5,295 bases of DNA, taken from Lachnospiraceae bacterium UBA2868 (GTDB lineage Bacteria > Bacillota_A > Clostridia > Lachnospirales > Lachnospiraceae). Where the stretch lies: NCBI GenBank assembly GCA_002350465.1, contig DEEW01000050.1:29261-34555 (forward strand), written 5' to 3'. Below, piece by piece: positions 1-4,870 of the stretch (within the stretch, counting starts at the first letter, position 1; each line of letters starts with the position of its first letter). A program made the position numbers and the translations under genes. The notes below the pieces were generated by a model. It saw only the letters and a program-made list of their open reading frames with translations. It had not been told where the DNA came from and made no database searches.

Positions 1-365
1 TCTGGGCAATATGGCATCTCCCGTGGTATTTTACGCCGGGTCAGGCGCAGTACAACCTTATTCAGGACTCAGTCTTTCACGCATTGATGTTCATACCTAG
101 TGTCATGATGCTCAGTGTTTTCGTATCCTTCGTATATGTTAAGACGAAGCGTAGCATCCTTGCAGGCGCGCTGGTGCATATGTTTAGCAATTTGATCGGA
201 AGTCAGTTATTATCTTCTTATACAACCGGAATAAGTATGCTGATAAGATATACGAATATGGTGTTCTTCCTATGTGTGATCGTCTACGCGGCGTTCTCGC
301 GCAGATTTAAGGAGGAAACCGCATCAGTAATCGCAAGCATACGGAACCAGGAACAGGAAGGTTAA
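1..365 (+). CDS. CPBP-family intramembrane metalloprotease (CAAX protease/Abi type), C-terminal part
   Basis: This is the 3' end of a gene whose start lies before the window; the frame is open from the first full codon at position 3. The visible product is a polytopic membrane protein. Near its start it reads WAIWHLPWY, matching the second conserved CPBP motif in its W-x-x-x-H form. About 50 residues later it reads AGALVHMFSN, matching the third motif (H-x-x-x-N). In the family these histidines and the asparagine contribute to the metal-dependent active site inside the membrane. The first motif (EExxxR) would lie upstream and cannot be seen. Hydrophobic stretches surround both motifs, and a short charged tail (RRFKEETASV) ends the protein. 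CPBP proteins process prenylated or secreted peptides, give bacteriocin self-immunity, or serve as regulators; the substrate here is unknown. The stop codon directly abuts the next ATG, so co-transcription and translational coupling are likely. A TTG at 84 is an internal codon, not the start. Confidence 0.85.
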   Translation, partial: WAIWHLPWYFTPGQAQYNLIQDSVFHALMFIPSVMMLSVFVSFVYVKTKRSILAGALVHMFSNLIGSQLLSSYTTGISMLIRYTNMVFFLCVIVYAAFSRRFKEETASVIASIRNQEQEG

Positions 366-794
366 ATGCAGATAATTACGAGACAGGTACCCGGCAAGCC
401 GCTCACAGTCACGATCGAGTATCCGGAATACACCGGGCCGGTCAGAAGTCTTGTTAAGCGTATCGAGAGTTTTGATATAAGATTCAGCGCGTTCTCAGAT
501 GACCGCCGGATGCATATTGCCATGTCTGATGTGTATTATCTCGAAAATGTCGACAGGAAAGTATTTCTTTACACCGGGGATGATGTCTACAGACTTGATG
601 CTTCGATGCAGGAGATAGGGAAGATCACAGAGGACTCAGATCTTGTCAGGATCTCAAGAACATGTATCATGAACACCTCCCATCTTACGGAAATCAGACA
701 GCTTAAAAACAGCCGGCTCGAGGCGATGCTCGACAATGGTGAGAGGCTCATTGTATCGCGCAAATATCTGCGCGACATAAAGAGGAGGTTCTAG
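366..794 (+). CDS. LytTR-family DNA-binding transcriptional regulator
   Basis: This 142-residue protein has a LytTR DNA-binding domain filling roughly residues 45-141. The domain signature is visible in order: IAMSDVYYLE (51-60), LVRISRTCIMNTSHL (93-107), and DNGERLIVSRKYLRDIK (123-139). LytTR domains bind imperfect direct repeats at promoters. No response-regulator receiver domain precedes it; residues 1-44 are a short N-terminal extension (TVTIEYPEY and following). This is the usual size of the stand-alone LytTR proteins that are paired with a small membrane protein instead of a histidine kinase. The start ATG follows the upstream stop codon with no gap. Its Shine-Dalgarno AGGAAGG (355-361) lies inside the preceding gene. 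The DUF3021 gene follows after 4 bases, which supports a regulator and membrane inhibitor pair. Family assignment is confident; the target promoters are not known and autoregulation is inference. Confidence 0.93.
   Translation: MQIITRQVPGKPLTVTIEYPEYTGPVRSLVKRIESFDIRFSAFSDDRRMHIAMSDVYYLENVDRKVFLYTGDDVYRLDASMQEIGKITEDSDLVRISRTCIMNTSHLTEIRQLKNSRLEAMLDNGERLIVSRKYLRDIKRRF
784..788 (+). promoter_or_regulatory. Ribosome binding site of the DUF3021 gene, inside the LytTR gene
   Basis: GGAGG lies 10 bases before the ATG at 799 and inside the last codons of the LytTR gene. The site supports translational coupling of regulator and membrane partner. Confidence 0.75.
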
Positions 795-798
795 ATAA

Positions 799-1206
799 AT
801 GCCTGTCAGGAAAATTCTTAAAGACACATGCATACTTGCGGCTTTGATGATACTTGCGGTATTTACATTGTCGATCATCTGGTCGGGTGTAACGGCAGAG
901 ATCTCACTCGTACTGGCTCTATTTGGACTTGCACTGATAATTACGGTTGTAAACTTCCTTTTCGATGAATACCTGTCACTCACGATCGTAGTGAGCTACA
1001 TCATTAAATACTTTGTCTTCTCCGGGATCGTAATGCTGTTTGGCTTTATAGTGGGATGGTTCTACCCGAGCAATTTCTGGATGGCATTTATATATGTAGG
1101 TGTCGTGCTGGTGCTTGCCTTTGTGATCGATGCTTTTACGGTCAAGAGAGACATTGGTTATATCAACGAGCACATCAGGAAAGAGAATAAAGACAGGCAG
1201 TTATGA
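799..1206 (+). CDS. DUF3021-family membrane protein, probable partner/inhibitor of the LytTR regulator
   Basis: This 135-residue integral membrane protein has four predicted helices at about residues 11-28, 34-54, 61-86 and 93-113. The N-terminus is short and basic (MPVRKILKDT). The C-terminal tail is charged (VKRDIGYINEHIRKENKDRQL) and probably cytoplasmic. Length, four-helix layout, a WSG-like turn after helix 1 and position directly after a LytTR gene fit the DUF3021 family. In streptococcal LytTR regulatory systems (HdrRM and BrsRM), a membrane protein encoded beside the LytTR regulator antagonises it; by analogy this protein may hold the regulator inactive at the membrane until a signal arrives. 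That role is inferred from context, since this protein has no catalytic motif. The gene ends in a double stop (TGA TAA, 1204-1209) embedded in a strong palindrome. Confidence 0.85.
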   Translation: MPVRKILKDTCILAALMILAVFTLSIIWSGVTAEISLVLALFGLALIITVVNFLFDEYLSLTIVVSYIIKYFVFSGIVMLFGFIVGWFYPSNFWMAFIYVGVVLVLAFVIDAFTVKRDIGYINEHIRKENKDRQL

Positions 1207-1216
1207 TAACTGCCTG
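1194..1216. repeat. Near-perfect palindrome with 11-base arms across the DUF3021 stop codon
   Basis: The left arm CAGGCAGTTAT (1194-1204) and the right arm ATAACTGCCTG (1206-1216) are exact reverse complements around a single central G at 1205. As RNA it can fold into a 9-base-pair stem (1194-1202 with 1208-1216) and a 5-base loop. It contains both tandem stop codons of the DUF3021 gene and ends 2 bases before the AAGGAG ribosome binding site of the next gene. No T-run follows on the plus strand, so it is not a standard terminator. It could be a dimeric operator, a transcript-stabilising or processing hairpin, or a translation-controlling element. The structure is certain; the function is not. 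Confidence 0.8.
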
Positions 1217-1229
1217 AAAAGGAGCATAT

Positions 1230-1604
1230 ATGACTGAGAATAATGTAACCAAGGTTCCCACAGCTGCCAAAGTGTTTGGCTGGATATCCATGGTAATGTC
1301 CGGCTTGGGAATGATAGGAATGGTATTGATAGCAGTAGCTTCAGCAATGCCTTCATATCAGGGCTCAAGTCCTTTTATCCATTCAGAGGATGCCTCTAAG
1401 ATGTTAGTCTTCTTATTGGGTGCTGTTCTCGGATACATGCTCGCACCTTTGGGTGGCATCTCAGGAATAATCTCTCTTATCGTTATGCTGACAAAGCGTA
1501 ATAGAAAAATGCTCTGGCTTCCGATAACGGGTATTGCAATCGGAACGGTCGCGTTTATCGGATCTATACTGGCTACGGTATCTATGATCGAAATGCTGTC
1601 ATAG
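1230..1604 (+). CDS. Small three-helix membrane protein, DUF4190-like, function unknown
   Basis: This 124-residue protein has a short polar N-terminus (MTENNVTKVPTAAK) and three hydrophobic segments, at roughly residues 14-38, 57-87 and 93-117. A polar loop, PSYQGSSPFIHSEDASK (41-57), lies between the first and second, and a basic turn, TKRNRK (88-93), between the second and third. The glycine-rich pattern LGGISGIISLIVML followed by ITGIAIGTVAFIGSI resembles DUF4190-type small membrane proteins, but I do not recognise the family with certainty. No catalytic motif is visible. The start is supported by AAGGAG (1219-1224), 5 bases upstream of the ATG. The gene lies 23 bases after the DUF3021 gene in the same direction, so it may belong to the operon, with the palindrome between them possibly setting its relative expression. 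Its stop codon lies 4 bases before the T-run (on the opposite strand) of a terminator serving the convergent gene. Confidence 0.75.
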   Translation: MTENNVTKVPTAAKVFGWISMVMSGLGMIGMVLIAVASAMPSYQGSSPFIHSEDASKMLVFLLGAVLGYMLAPLGGISGIISLIVMLTKRNRKMLWLPITGIAIGTVAFIGSILATVSMIEMLS

Positions 1605-1608
1605 TTAT

Positions 1609-1640
1609 AAAAAGGGTTGCCCCTGTTTGGAGGCAACCCC
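1609..1640 (-). terminator. Rho-independent terminator of the minus-strand sigma/anti-sigma operon
   Basis: Read on the minus strand, GGGTTGCC (1639-1632) pairs with GGCAACCC (1621-1614) in an 8-base-pair stem. A G-U pair can extend the base. Two inner C-G pairs beyond a bulged base extend the top, closing on a loop of about five bases. Five T residues (1613-1609) and an AT-rich stretch follow at once. On the plus strand the hairpin is followed by TGATAACC, not a T-run, so it is oriented for the minus-strand genes and is at best weak for the plus-strand operon. It lies about 80 bases past the stop codon of the 435-residue protein. Confidence 0.85.
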
Positions 1641-1718
1641 TGATAACCCCATATGCGGCCGATAATCCTTTACTTCAAATCCGGACATAACAAATCCGGT
1701 ATCTTCAGAAGTTCCCGT

Positions 1719-3026
1719 TTAATTGTCAGAACTGACATTGTCTGTGTTTTCAGTAGAGCTGACCTCGTCTGTTCTTTTAGTCTCTTCCGTGCCGGCAGTA
1801 GTTTCTGTACTGACAGTCGCATCAGTACCGGCAGTCGGTTCAGTGTTGACAGTTGTTTCCGTGACGGCGGTTGCATCCGTGCCTGCAGTCGTTTCTGAGC
1901 TGGAAGCAGTCGGCTCAGTCTCACCCGTGCTTTCAGTTGCTTCCGTGCTCTCAGATGCGTTTGTCGCATCAACAGTTGCATCAGTATTTGTTGGTTCATC
2001 CCAGCCTGAGTAATCAACTCCTTGGGCCTTGCAGAGCTCAATGCAGCGGTCGATATGGCTGCGGATCAACTGCCTTGTAGCATCATCTATAGCGTTTTTA
2101 TCGTAGCAGAAGATCTGCATAGCTTCGTATGTGTATTCTGTTCCATCTTCCATCTTCTCTGTTGCCGGATATGTATTGCAGAAAAGGCCCAGTGTCCTTG
2201 AAGCTTTGGTTCCATCCGCAAAGGTGACTTCGACCGTTACTTCGACATCCTTTACAAGATAAGTATATATATAGCTCCTGCTGAGAAAATCTTCTTCGTG
2301 AGTTATCAGACAATAAATATCCATACGGTCTGTCATGGCATTGCAGACGTTAAAAAGGTATTTGGAAGTCTGAAGCGTACTGTAATCTGCGCTGAACGAA
2401 TCGTAATATCCTACTATTGTCTTGCCGATAGGATGTCCTGACATGTCATAACCATTAACATAAGTCGAACGGAAATCATTAAGCTTTACAGTTGAACCGC
2501 TCTTTACAATGGAAGGACCGTCGATGCTTACGACTTCAAAGGCCGCGTTTTTCACTTTGAAATTCACGGTAGAGATATTTTCGCCCTCGACCGAGATGGG
2601 GAAATTTATCTGATAATTTGCATTGCCATCCCAGTCAACACCATAACCGAATGCCTGTTTGCCGACATCCAGACTTATCGGGAGCGAAGTATCAGGAGCA
2701 AGCTCTGCTGCACAAACCCTGATCGTAAACGGCTCGATGATACTGTTGTAACTGGAGATACTGCCGGTACCGGAGACATCTGGCAATTCCGGTCCTTTGC
2801 CGCCAAAATACGCTAATGAAACAAATATCACGGCTACGGTTATGGCTGCAACAGCCGCTGTCGATGCAATGCTTATGATTATTGCTCTGGTTGATTTATG
2901 TGTTTTTTGAGACTTTTCGACCGGCTCATCCTGACGGTTATATATCTCACTGAAAGCAGCATTTGCTTTCTGCTGTACGACATCCGGTATCTTTGCGTTT
3001 TTCTCGAAAATATTCTTATTTTTCAT
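1719..3026 (-). CDS. Single-pass membrane protein with Thr/Glu-rich tail, probable anti-sigma factor
   Basis: The 435-residue protein has a cytoplasmic N-terminus of about 46 residues. This contains KIPDVVQQKANAAFSEI (12-28), a short helical segment of the kind found in clostridial membrane anti-sigma factors. One strong membrane helix follows at about 47-73. Residues 75-342 form an exported region rich in beta-type patterns, with seven cysteines (105, 228, 239, 283, 307, 328, 332). The segment EPFTIRVCAAELA (98-110) resembles the start of the outer domain in related clostridial proteins. Residues 343-435 are a low-complexity Thr/Glu/Ala/Ser tail. There is no LPXTG sorting motif. The start is fixed by AGGAGA (3038-3033), 6 bases upstream. 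The gene lies 20 bases after an ECF sigma gene, so it most likely binds and restrains that sigma factor, with the outer part sensing an envelope signal. No named anti-sigma domain is recognised, so the role rests on topology and context. It could instead be a sigma-dependent surface protein. Confidence 0.75.
   Translation of the reverse strand: MKNKNIFEKNAKIPDVVQQKANAAFSEIYNRQDEPVEKSQKTHKSTRAIIISIASTAAVAAITVAVIFVSLAYFGGKGPELPDVSGTGSISSYNSIIEPFTIRVCAAELAPDTSLPISLDVGKQAFGYGVDWDGNANYQINFPISVEGENISTVNFKVKNAAFEVVSIDGPSIVKSGSTVKLNDFRSTYVNGYDMSGHPIGKTIVGYYDSFSADYSTLQTSKYLFNVCNAMTDRMDIYCLITHEEDFLSRSYIYTYLVKDVEVTVEVTFADGTKASRTLGLFCNTYPATEKMEDGTEYTYEAMQIFCYDKNAIDDATRQLIRSHIDRCIELCKAQGVDYSGWDEPTNTDATVDATNASESTEATESTGETEPTASSSETTAGTDATAVTETTVNTEPTAGTDATVSTETTAGTEETKRTDEVSSTENTDNVSSDN
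1722..2000 (-). repeat. Degenerate Thr/Glu/Ala tail repeats at the end of the membrane protein
   Basis: This stretch encodes residues 343-435, of which roughly thirty percent are threonine, with Glu, Ala, Ser and Asp making up most of the rest. Imperfect units are visible, such as ETTAGTDATAV, then EPTAGTDATVS, then ETTAGTEET. The tail has almost no hydrophobic or aromatic residues and should be disordered. It resembles wall-spanning or O-glycosylated linkers of exported Gram-positive proteins. The repeated codons also create misleading Val/Ser-rich open frames on the other strand. Confidence 0.85.
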
Positions 3027-3032
3027 GTCATT

Positions 3033-3038
3033 TCTCCT
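3033..3038 (-). promoter_or_regulatory. Ribosome binding site of the probable anti-sigma gene
   Basis: AGGAGA on the minus strand lies 6 bases before the ATG at 3026. It is in the 20-base gap after the sigma factor stop codon, so the second gene has its own translation start within a shared transcript. Confidence 0.75.
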
Positions 3039-3046
3039 ATTAACTC

Positions 3047-3550
3047 TTAGCTGCCATAGTACTTTGAGAGTTGCTCTCTGCCCCTTTGGAGCCAGGTAGT
3101 TACCGTACTCTTTGGGATATGAAGCATCGAGGCAATTTCTTTGGTGCTATATTCCCCTAAGTAATATAGAGTGATGACCGTTCTGTATTTCTCATCGATA
3201 GAAGATAAAGCGTCCTTGAGTTCGACATTGTATTCGTCAGTTACAGCAGGTTCTTCCCATTCTTCGAGGCCTGTCTGATGCTTCCTGACATCCAGGATCT
3301 TATAACAATTGTTTATAAGGATCCTCGTCATCCATGTCTTGAAATACTTGTCTTCTCTTAGTGTATTTAACTTCTCAAAGCAATTAAGGATCGTCTCACT
3401 GACGGCATCGGCAACATCCTCATCATTCATAAGGATTGCCAGTCCGACTTTGTACATCTCCTGCATGTGCCCCTGCATCAGCTCGGCAAAGGCAAGCTTA
3501 TCGTGCTTTTTGGCGAGTTTTACAAGCCTTGTCGTTTCATCAATCTGCAT
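3047..3550 (-). CDS. ECF-type RNA polymerase sigma factor (sigma-70 family)
   Basis: This 167-residue protein has the two-domain plan of extracytoplasmic-function sigma factors. The sigma2 domain covers about residues 14-87. It includes DEDVADAVSETILNCFEKL (43-61, region 2.2, core binding) and FKTWMTRILINNCYKIL (70-86, the region that melts and reads the -10 element). A short acidic linker (about 88-110) leads to sigma4 at 112-164. Sigma4 contains the helix-turn-helix TKEIASMLHIPKSTVTTWLQR (136-156), which reads the -35 element. Length and layout suggest a SigV-like clostridial group, but I do not assign a subgroup. The ATG at 3550 has AAGGAAA (3566-3560) 9 bases upstream. The gene is first in a two-gene operon with a membrane protein that is its likely anti-sigma factor. 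A sigmaA-like promoter is visible upstream; no ECF-type promoter (AAC with a correctly spaced CGTC) was found, so autoregulation is not supported. Confidence 0.95.
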   Translation of the reverse strand: MQIDETTRLVKLAKKHDKLAFAELMQGHMQEMYKVGLAILMNDEDVADAVSETILNCFEKLNTLREDKYFKTWMTRILINNCYKILDVRKHQTGLEEWEEPAVTDEYNVELKDALSSIDEKYRTVITLYYLGEYSTKEIASMLHIPKSTVTTWLQRGREQLSKYYGS

Positions 3551-3559
3551 TACTTACTC

Positions 3560-3576
3560 TTTCCTTGTGTACACAA
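3560..3576 (-). promoter_or_regulatory. Ribosome binding site of the sigma gene overlapped by a perfect 12-base palindrome
   Basis: TTGTGTACACAA (3565-3576) is a perfect palindrome. On the minus strand its last two bases are the first two bases of the AAGGAAA ribosome binding site (3566-3560) of the sigma factor gene. It lies in the transcribed leader, downstream of the predicted promoter. It may be an operator for a dimeric repressor acting as a roadblock, or it may be chance. The ribosome site itself is good. Confidence 0.55.
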
Positions 3577-3578
3577 TC

Positions 3579-3601
3579 GAATGGAGATTTGTTTTCCATT
3601 C
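3579..3601 (-). promoter_or_regulatory. Leader hairpin upstream of the sigma factor gene
   Basis: GAATGGA and TCCATTC are exact inverted repeats of 7 bases (3579-3585 and 3595-3601) separated by 9 bases. In the minus-strand transcript this forms a small stem-loop between the predicted transcription start and the ribosome binding site. No T-run follows, so it is not a terminator. Its role is unknown. Confidence 0.5.
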
Positions 3602-3643
3602 TCTATCCATTAGATGTACTAAGACGGCGTTTGGTCTCAACTA

Positions 3644-3672
3644 ATTATGTTAAGTCACCAAAAAGTTATCAA
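3644..3672 (-). promoter_or_regulatory. SigmaA-type promoter of the sigma/anti-sigma operon
   Basis: On the minus strand, TTGATA (3672-3667) and CATAAT (3649-3644) each match five of six consensus bases and are exactly 17 bases apart. Transcription would start near 3637, giving a leader of about 85-90 bases before the sigma ATG. This indicates housekeeping expression of the module, not purely ECF-driven autoregulation. Confidence 0.75.
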
Positions 3673-3886
3673 GTGAACTAACAGCGATGCAATAATTCAT
3701 GTTGAGGGGCAACCCTTAGAATATGTGAATTGGCAGATTAATGCAAAGTGATAAATCGATTGATTAACACCTGAAGGGATAAGGTGCGTGAAATCTGCAG
3801 CGGGATACAGGAGATGGATACGAAACAACTGGCCGGAAAAGCGAATAATGGCTGATACGAAGCAGCATTTCTATAACATTAAGCTA
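3673..3886. other. Intergenic region between the lipoprotein gene and the sigma operon promoter
   Basis: With the leader at 3551-3672 this makes about 336 bases without a gene. The leader part holds the promoter, hairpin and palindrome listed separately. In 3673-3886 I see no convincing gene. There is a 5-base inverted repeat, CACCT (3768-3772) with AGGTG (3782-3786). I find no hairpin plus T-run that would terminate the lipoprotein gene, so its transcript may read into the sigma operon in the same direction. A GTG-started frame from 3788 runs mostly antisense to the lipoprotein gene and is not accepted. Confidence 0.6.
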
Positions 3887-4630
3887 TCAGGTATATCTGC
3901 CGTTCCAGTAGCGCTCGGAAATTATCTCTCCGGTCTTCGCATCGACACAGACCACGCTGTGTTTGCATATCGTAAACGCGTAATAGAGTGTGCCATTGGC
4001 ATCTGCAACGAGGAGATATGTACCGGTTATCTTATTAGTCCCCATCGCTTTGACGTTCTTGGGATCCGATGCAGTCTCATAGACTTTGTCGAATACTGAT
4101 TCAGCCTTGATCAGACCGCTGTTGTTAAAGTCTGCTCTTCTGAATTTTGAATCAATGTTCCACTCACTCCCGTTTTCCTCGCTGTACCAGCAGGTCATGT
4201 CTGCCGTTTCCCAGATGACGCCGTCCTTCATCATCTTTCCGAAAAAGCGGAACTCACCCTTCACCTCGGACTCTCCTATGCCGTGTACATATATGTCATC
4301 GTGAAGATCTTTATCTGCCTGCTGAAGCTGCGATATCATGTGATCCTTATACTGCTTATTGCGATCATTTCCGTCGAAAAGATCCGCCGGATAATATGTG
4401 TGCTCACCGATCTTTACTAATTCAGTTTCCGTAAAAATAGCGTCAGGCGCTTTAACATCATCGTCTTTTACCGATGATTCCGCATCTGTGGATTCTTCAG
4501 TAGTATTCAGAACTGATGATGGTGTTGATGTGTCAGAAGGTTTATCGGCAGGGTTTCCACAGGCAGTAAATCCTGCCAGAACAAATGAAGATACTAGAAC
4601 TGCGGCTGTTGTCTTAAACGTCTTTTTCAT
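3887..4630 (-). CDS. Secreted lipoprotein, function unknown
   Basis: The 247-residue product starts with a lipoprotein signal peptide: basic MKKTFK, a hydrophobic core, then LAGFTAC with the lipid-accepting cysteine at residue 24. Phe at the -3 position is slightly off the usual lipobox. Residues 25-62 are a Ser/Thr/Asp-rich linker. The folded part, about 63-247, contains GEHTYYPADLFDG (76-88), an acidic middle, and a C-terminal stretch with YLLVADANGTLYYAF (205-219) and VVCVDAKTGEIISERYW (226-242). This last pattern resembles PepSY-like domains (VDakTGeI), but I do not make the assignment. The start at 4630 is chosen because GGAGGT (4646-4641) lies 10 bases before it and the signal peptide then begins with MKK. 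An upstream ATG at 4684 would add 18 residues without a good ribosome site. It is divergent from the glycosyltransferase gene and may be a separate transcription unit. The role is unknown. Confidence 0.85.
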   Translation of the reverse strand: MKKTFKTTAAVLVSSFVLAGFTACGNPADKPSDTSTPSSVLNTTEESTDAESSVKDDDVKAPDAIFTETELVKIGEHTYYPADLFDGNDRNKQYKDHMISQLQQADKDLHDDIYVHGIGESEVKGEFRFFGKMMKDGVIWETADMTCWYSEENGSEWNIDSKFRRADFNNSGLIKAESVFDKVYETASDPKNVKAMGTNKITGTYLLVADANGTLYYAFTICKHSVVCVDAKTGEIISERYWNGRYT

Positions 4631-4640
4631 AATAAGTGCT

Positions 4641-4646
4641 ACCTCC
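4641..4646 (-). promoter_or_regulatory. Ribosome binding site that decides the lipoprotein start
   Basis: GGAGGT on the minus strand lies 10 bases before the ATG at 4630. It selects this start over the in-frame ATG at 4684. Confidence 0.8.
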
Positions 4647-4809
4647 ATACTATATATACAGAAGATGGCGCCAAAATGTTGCATAACTGATAATTAGAAA
4701 TATATCGTTTATCTCTCGAACCAGCCGGATCTTCCTGTTATCGTTTTCAAATTGGAAGCATAACAATAGAATCCTTAACTGTTTTCGAAGGTTTTATGAT
4801 CTTATTCTT

Positions 4810-4838
4810 TTGCTTTGAAATCGGGTATAGGATATTAT
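4810..4838 (+). promoter_or_regulatory. Candidate sigmaA-type promoter of the glycosyltransferase gene
   Basis: TATTAT (4833-4838) matches five of six -10 bases. TTGCTT (4810-4815), 17 bases upstream, is a weak -35. Transcription would start near 4845, about 25 bases before the ATG. The -10 is plausible; the -35 is poor. Confidence 0.4.
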
Positions 4839-4870
4839 GACAACATAAATATATCTTTACAGGAGCAGTC

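Larger units (their letters stand above)
4631..4870. other. Divergent promoter region between lipoprotein and glycosyltransferase genes
   Basis: About 240 AT-rich bases separate the two divergent starts. On the minus side a TATATA run (around 4651-4658) could be a -10 element for the lipoprotein gene, but no good -35 lies 17 bases upstream of it. On the plus side a candidate promoter is listed separately. No gene or strong repeat was found. Confidence 0.55.

Noticed and set aside
84..365. TTG at 84 as the start of the first gene
   Set aside because: The frame is open back to the window edge, and the upstream part carries the conserved WHLP motif of the CPBP family, so TTG is internal.
1609..1640. 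Terminator for the plus-strand LytTR operon
   Set aside because: The hairpin has no T-run on the plus strand; the T-run lies on the minus strand, so it is assigned to the sigma/anti-sigma operon.
1723..2013. Plus-strand Val/Ser-rich open frame of 96 residues, plus neighbouring frames at 1653-1898 and 1871-2080
   Set aside because: They are antisense to the Thr/Glu-rich repeat tail; the repetitive codons keep the other frames open. They lack good ribosome sites and show no domain.
3609..3660. ECF-type autoregulated promoter using CGTC in the leader
   Set aside because: CGTC is present (minus strand, near 3626), but the nearest AAC-type -35 is about 22 bases away, too far for this promoter class.
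3814..3855. Tiny plus-strand frame (MDTKQLAGKANNG) with AGGAG directly before ATG
   Set aside because: The spacing between AGGAG and ATG is zero, there are only 13 codons, and nothing supports expression.
3788..4099. Plus-strand frame of 103 residues starting with GTG
   Set aside because: Two thirds of it is antisense to the lipoprotein gene, it has no convincing ribosome site, and the product resembles no family.
4631..4684. Longer lipoprotein start at the ATG at 4684
   Set aside because: It has no good ribosome site and would place 18 extra residues before a normal MKK signal peptide that has its own GGAGGT site.
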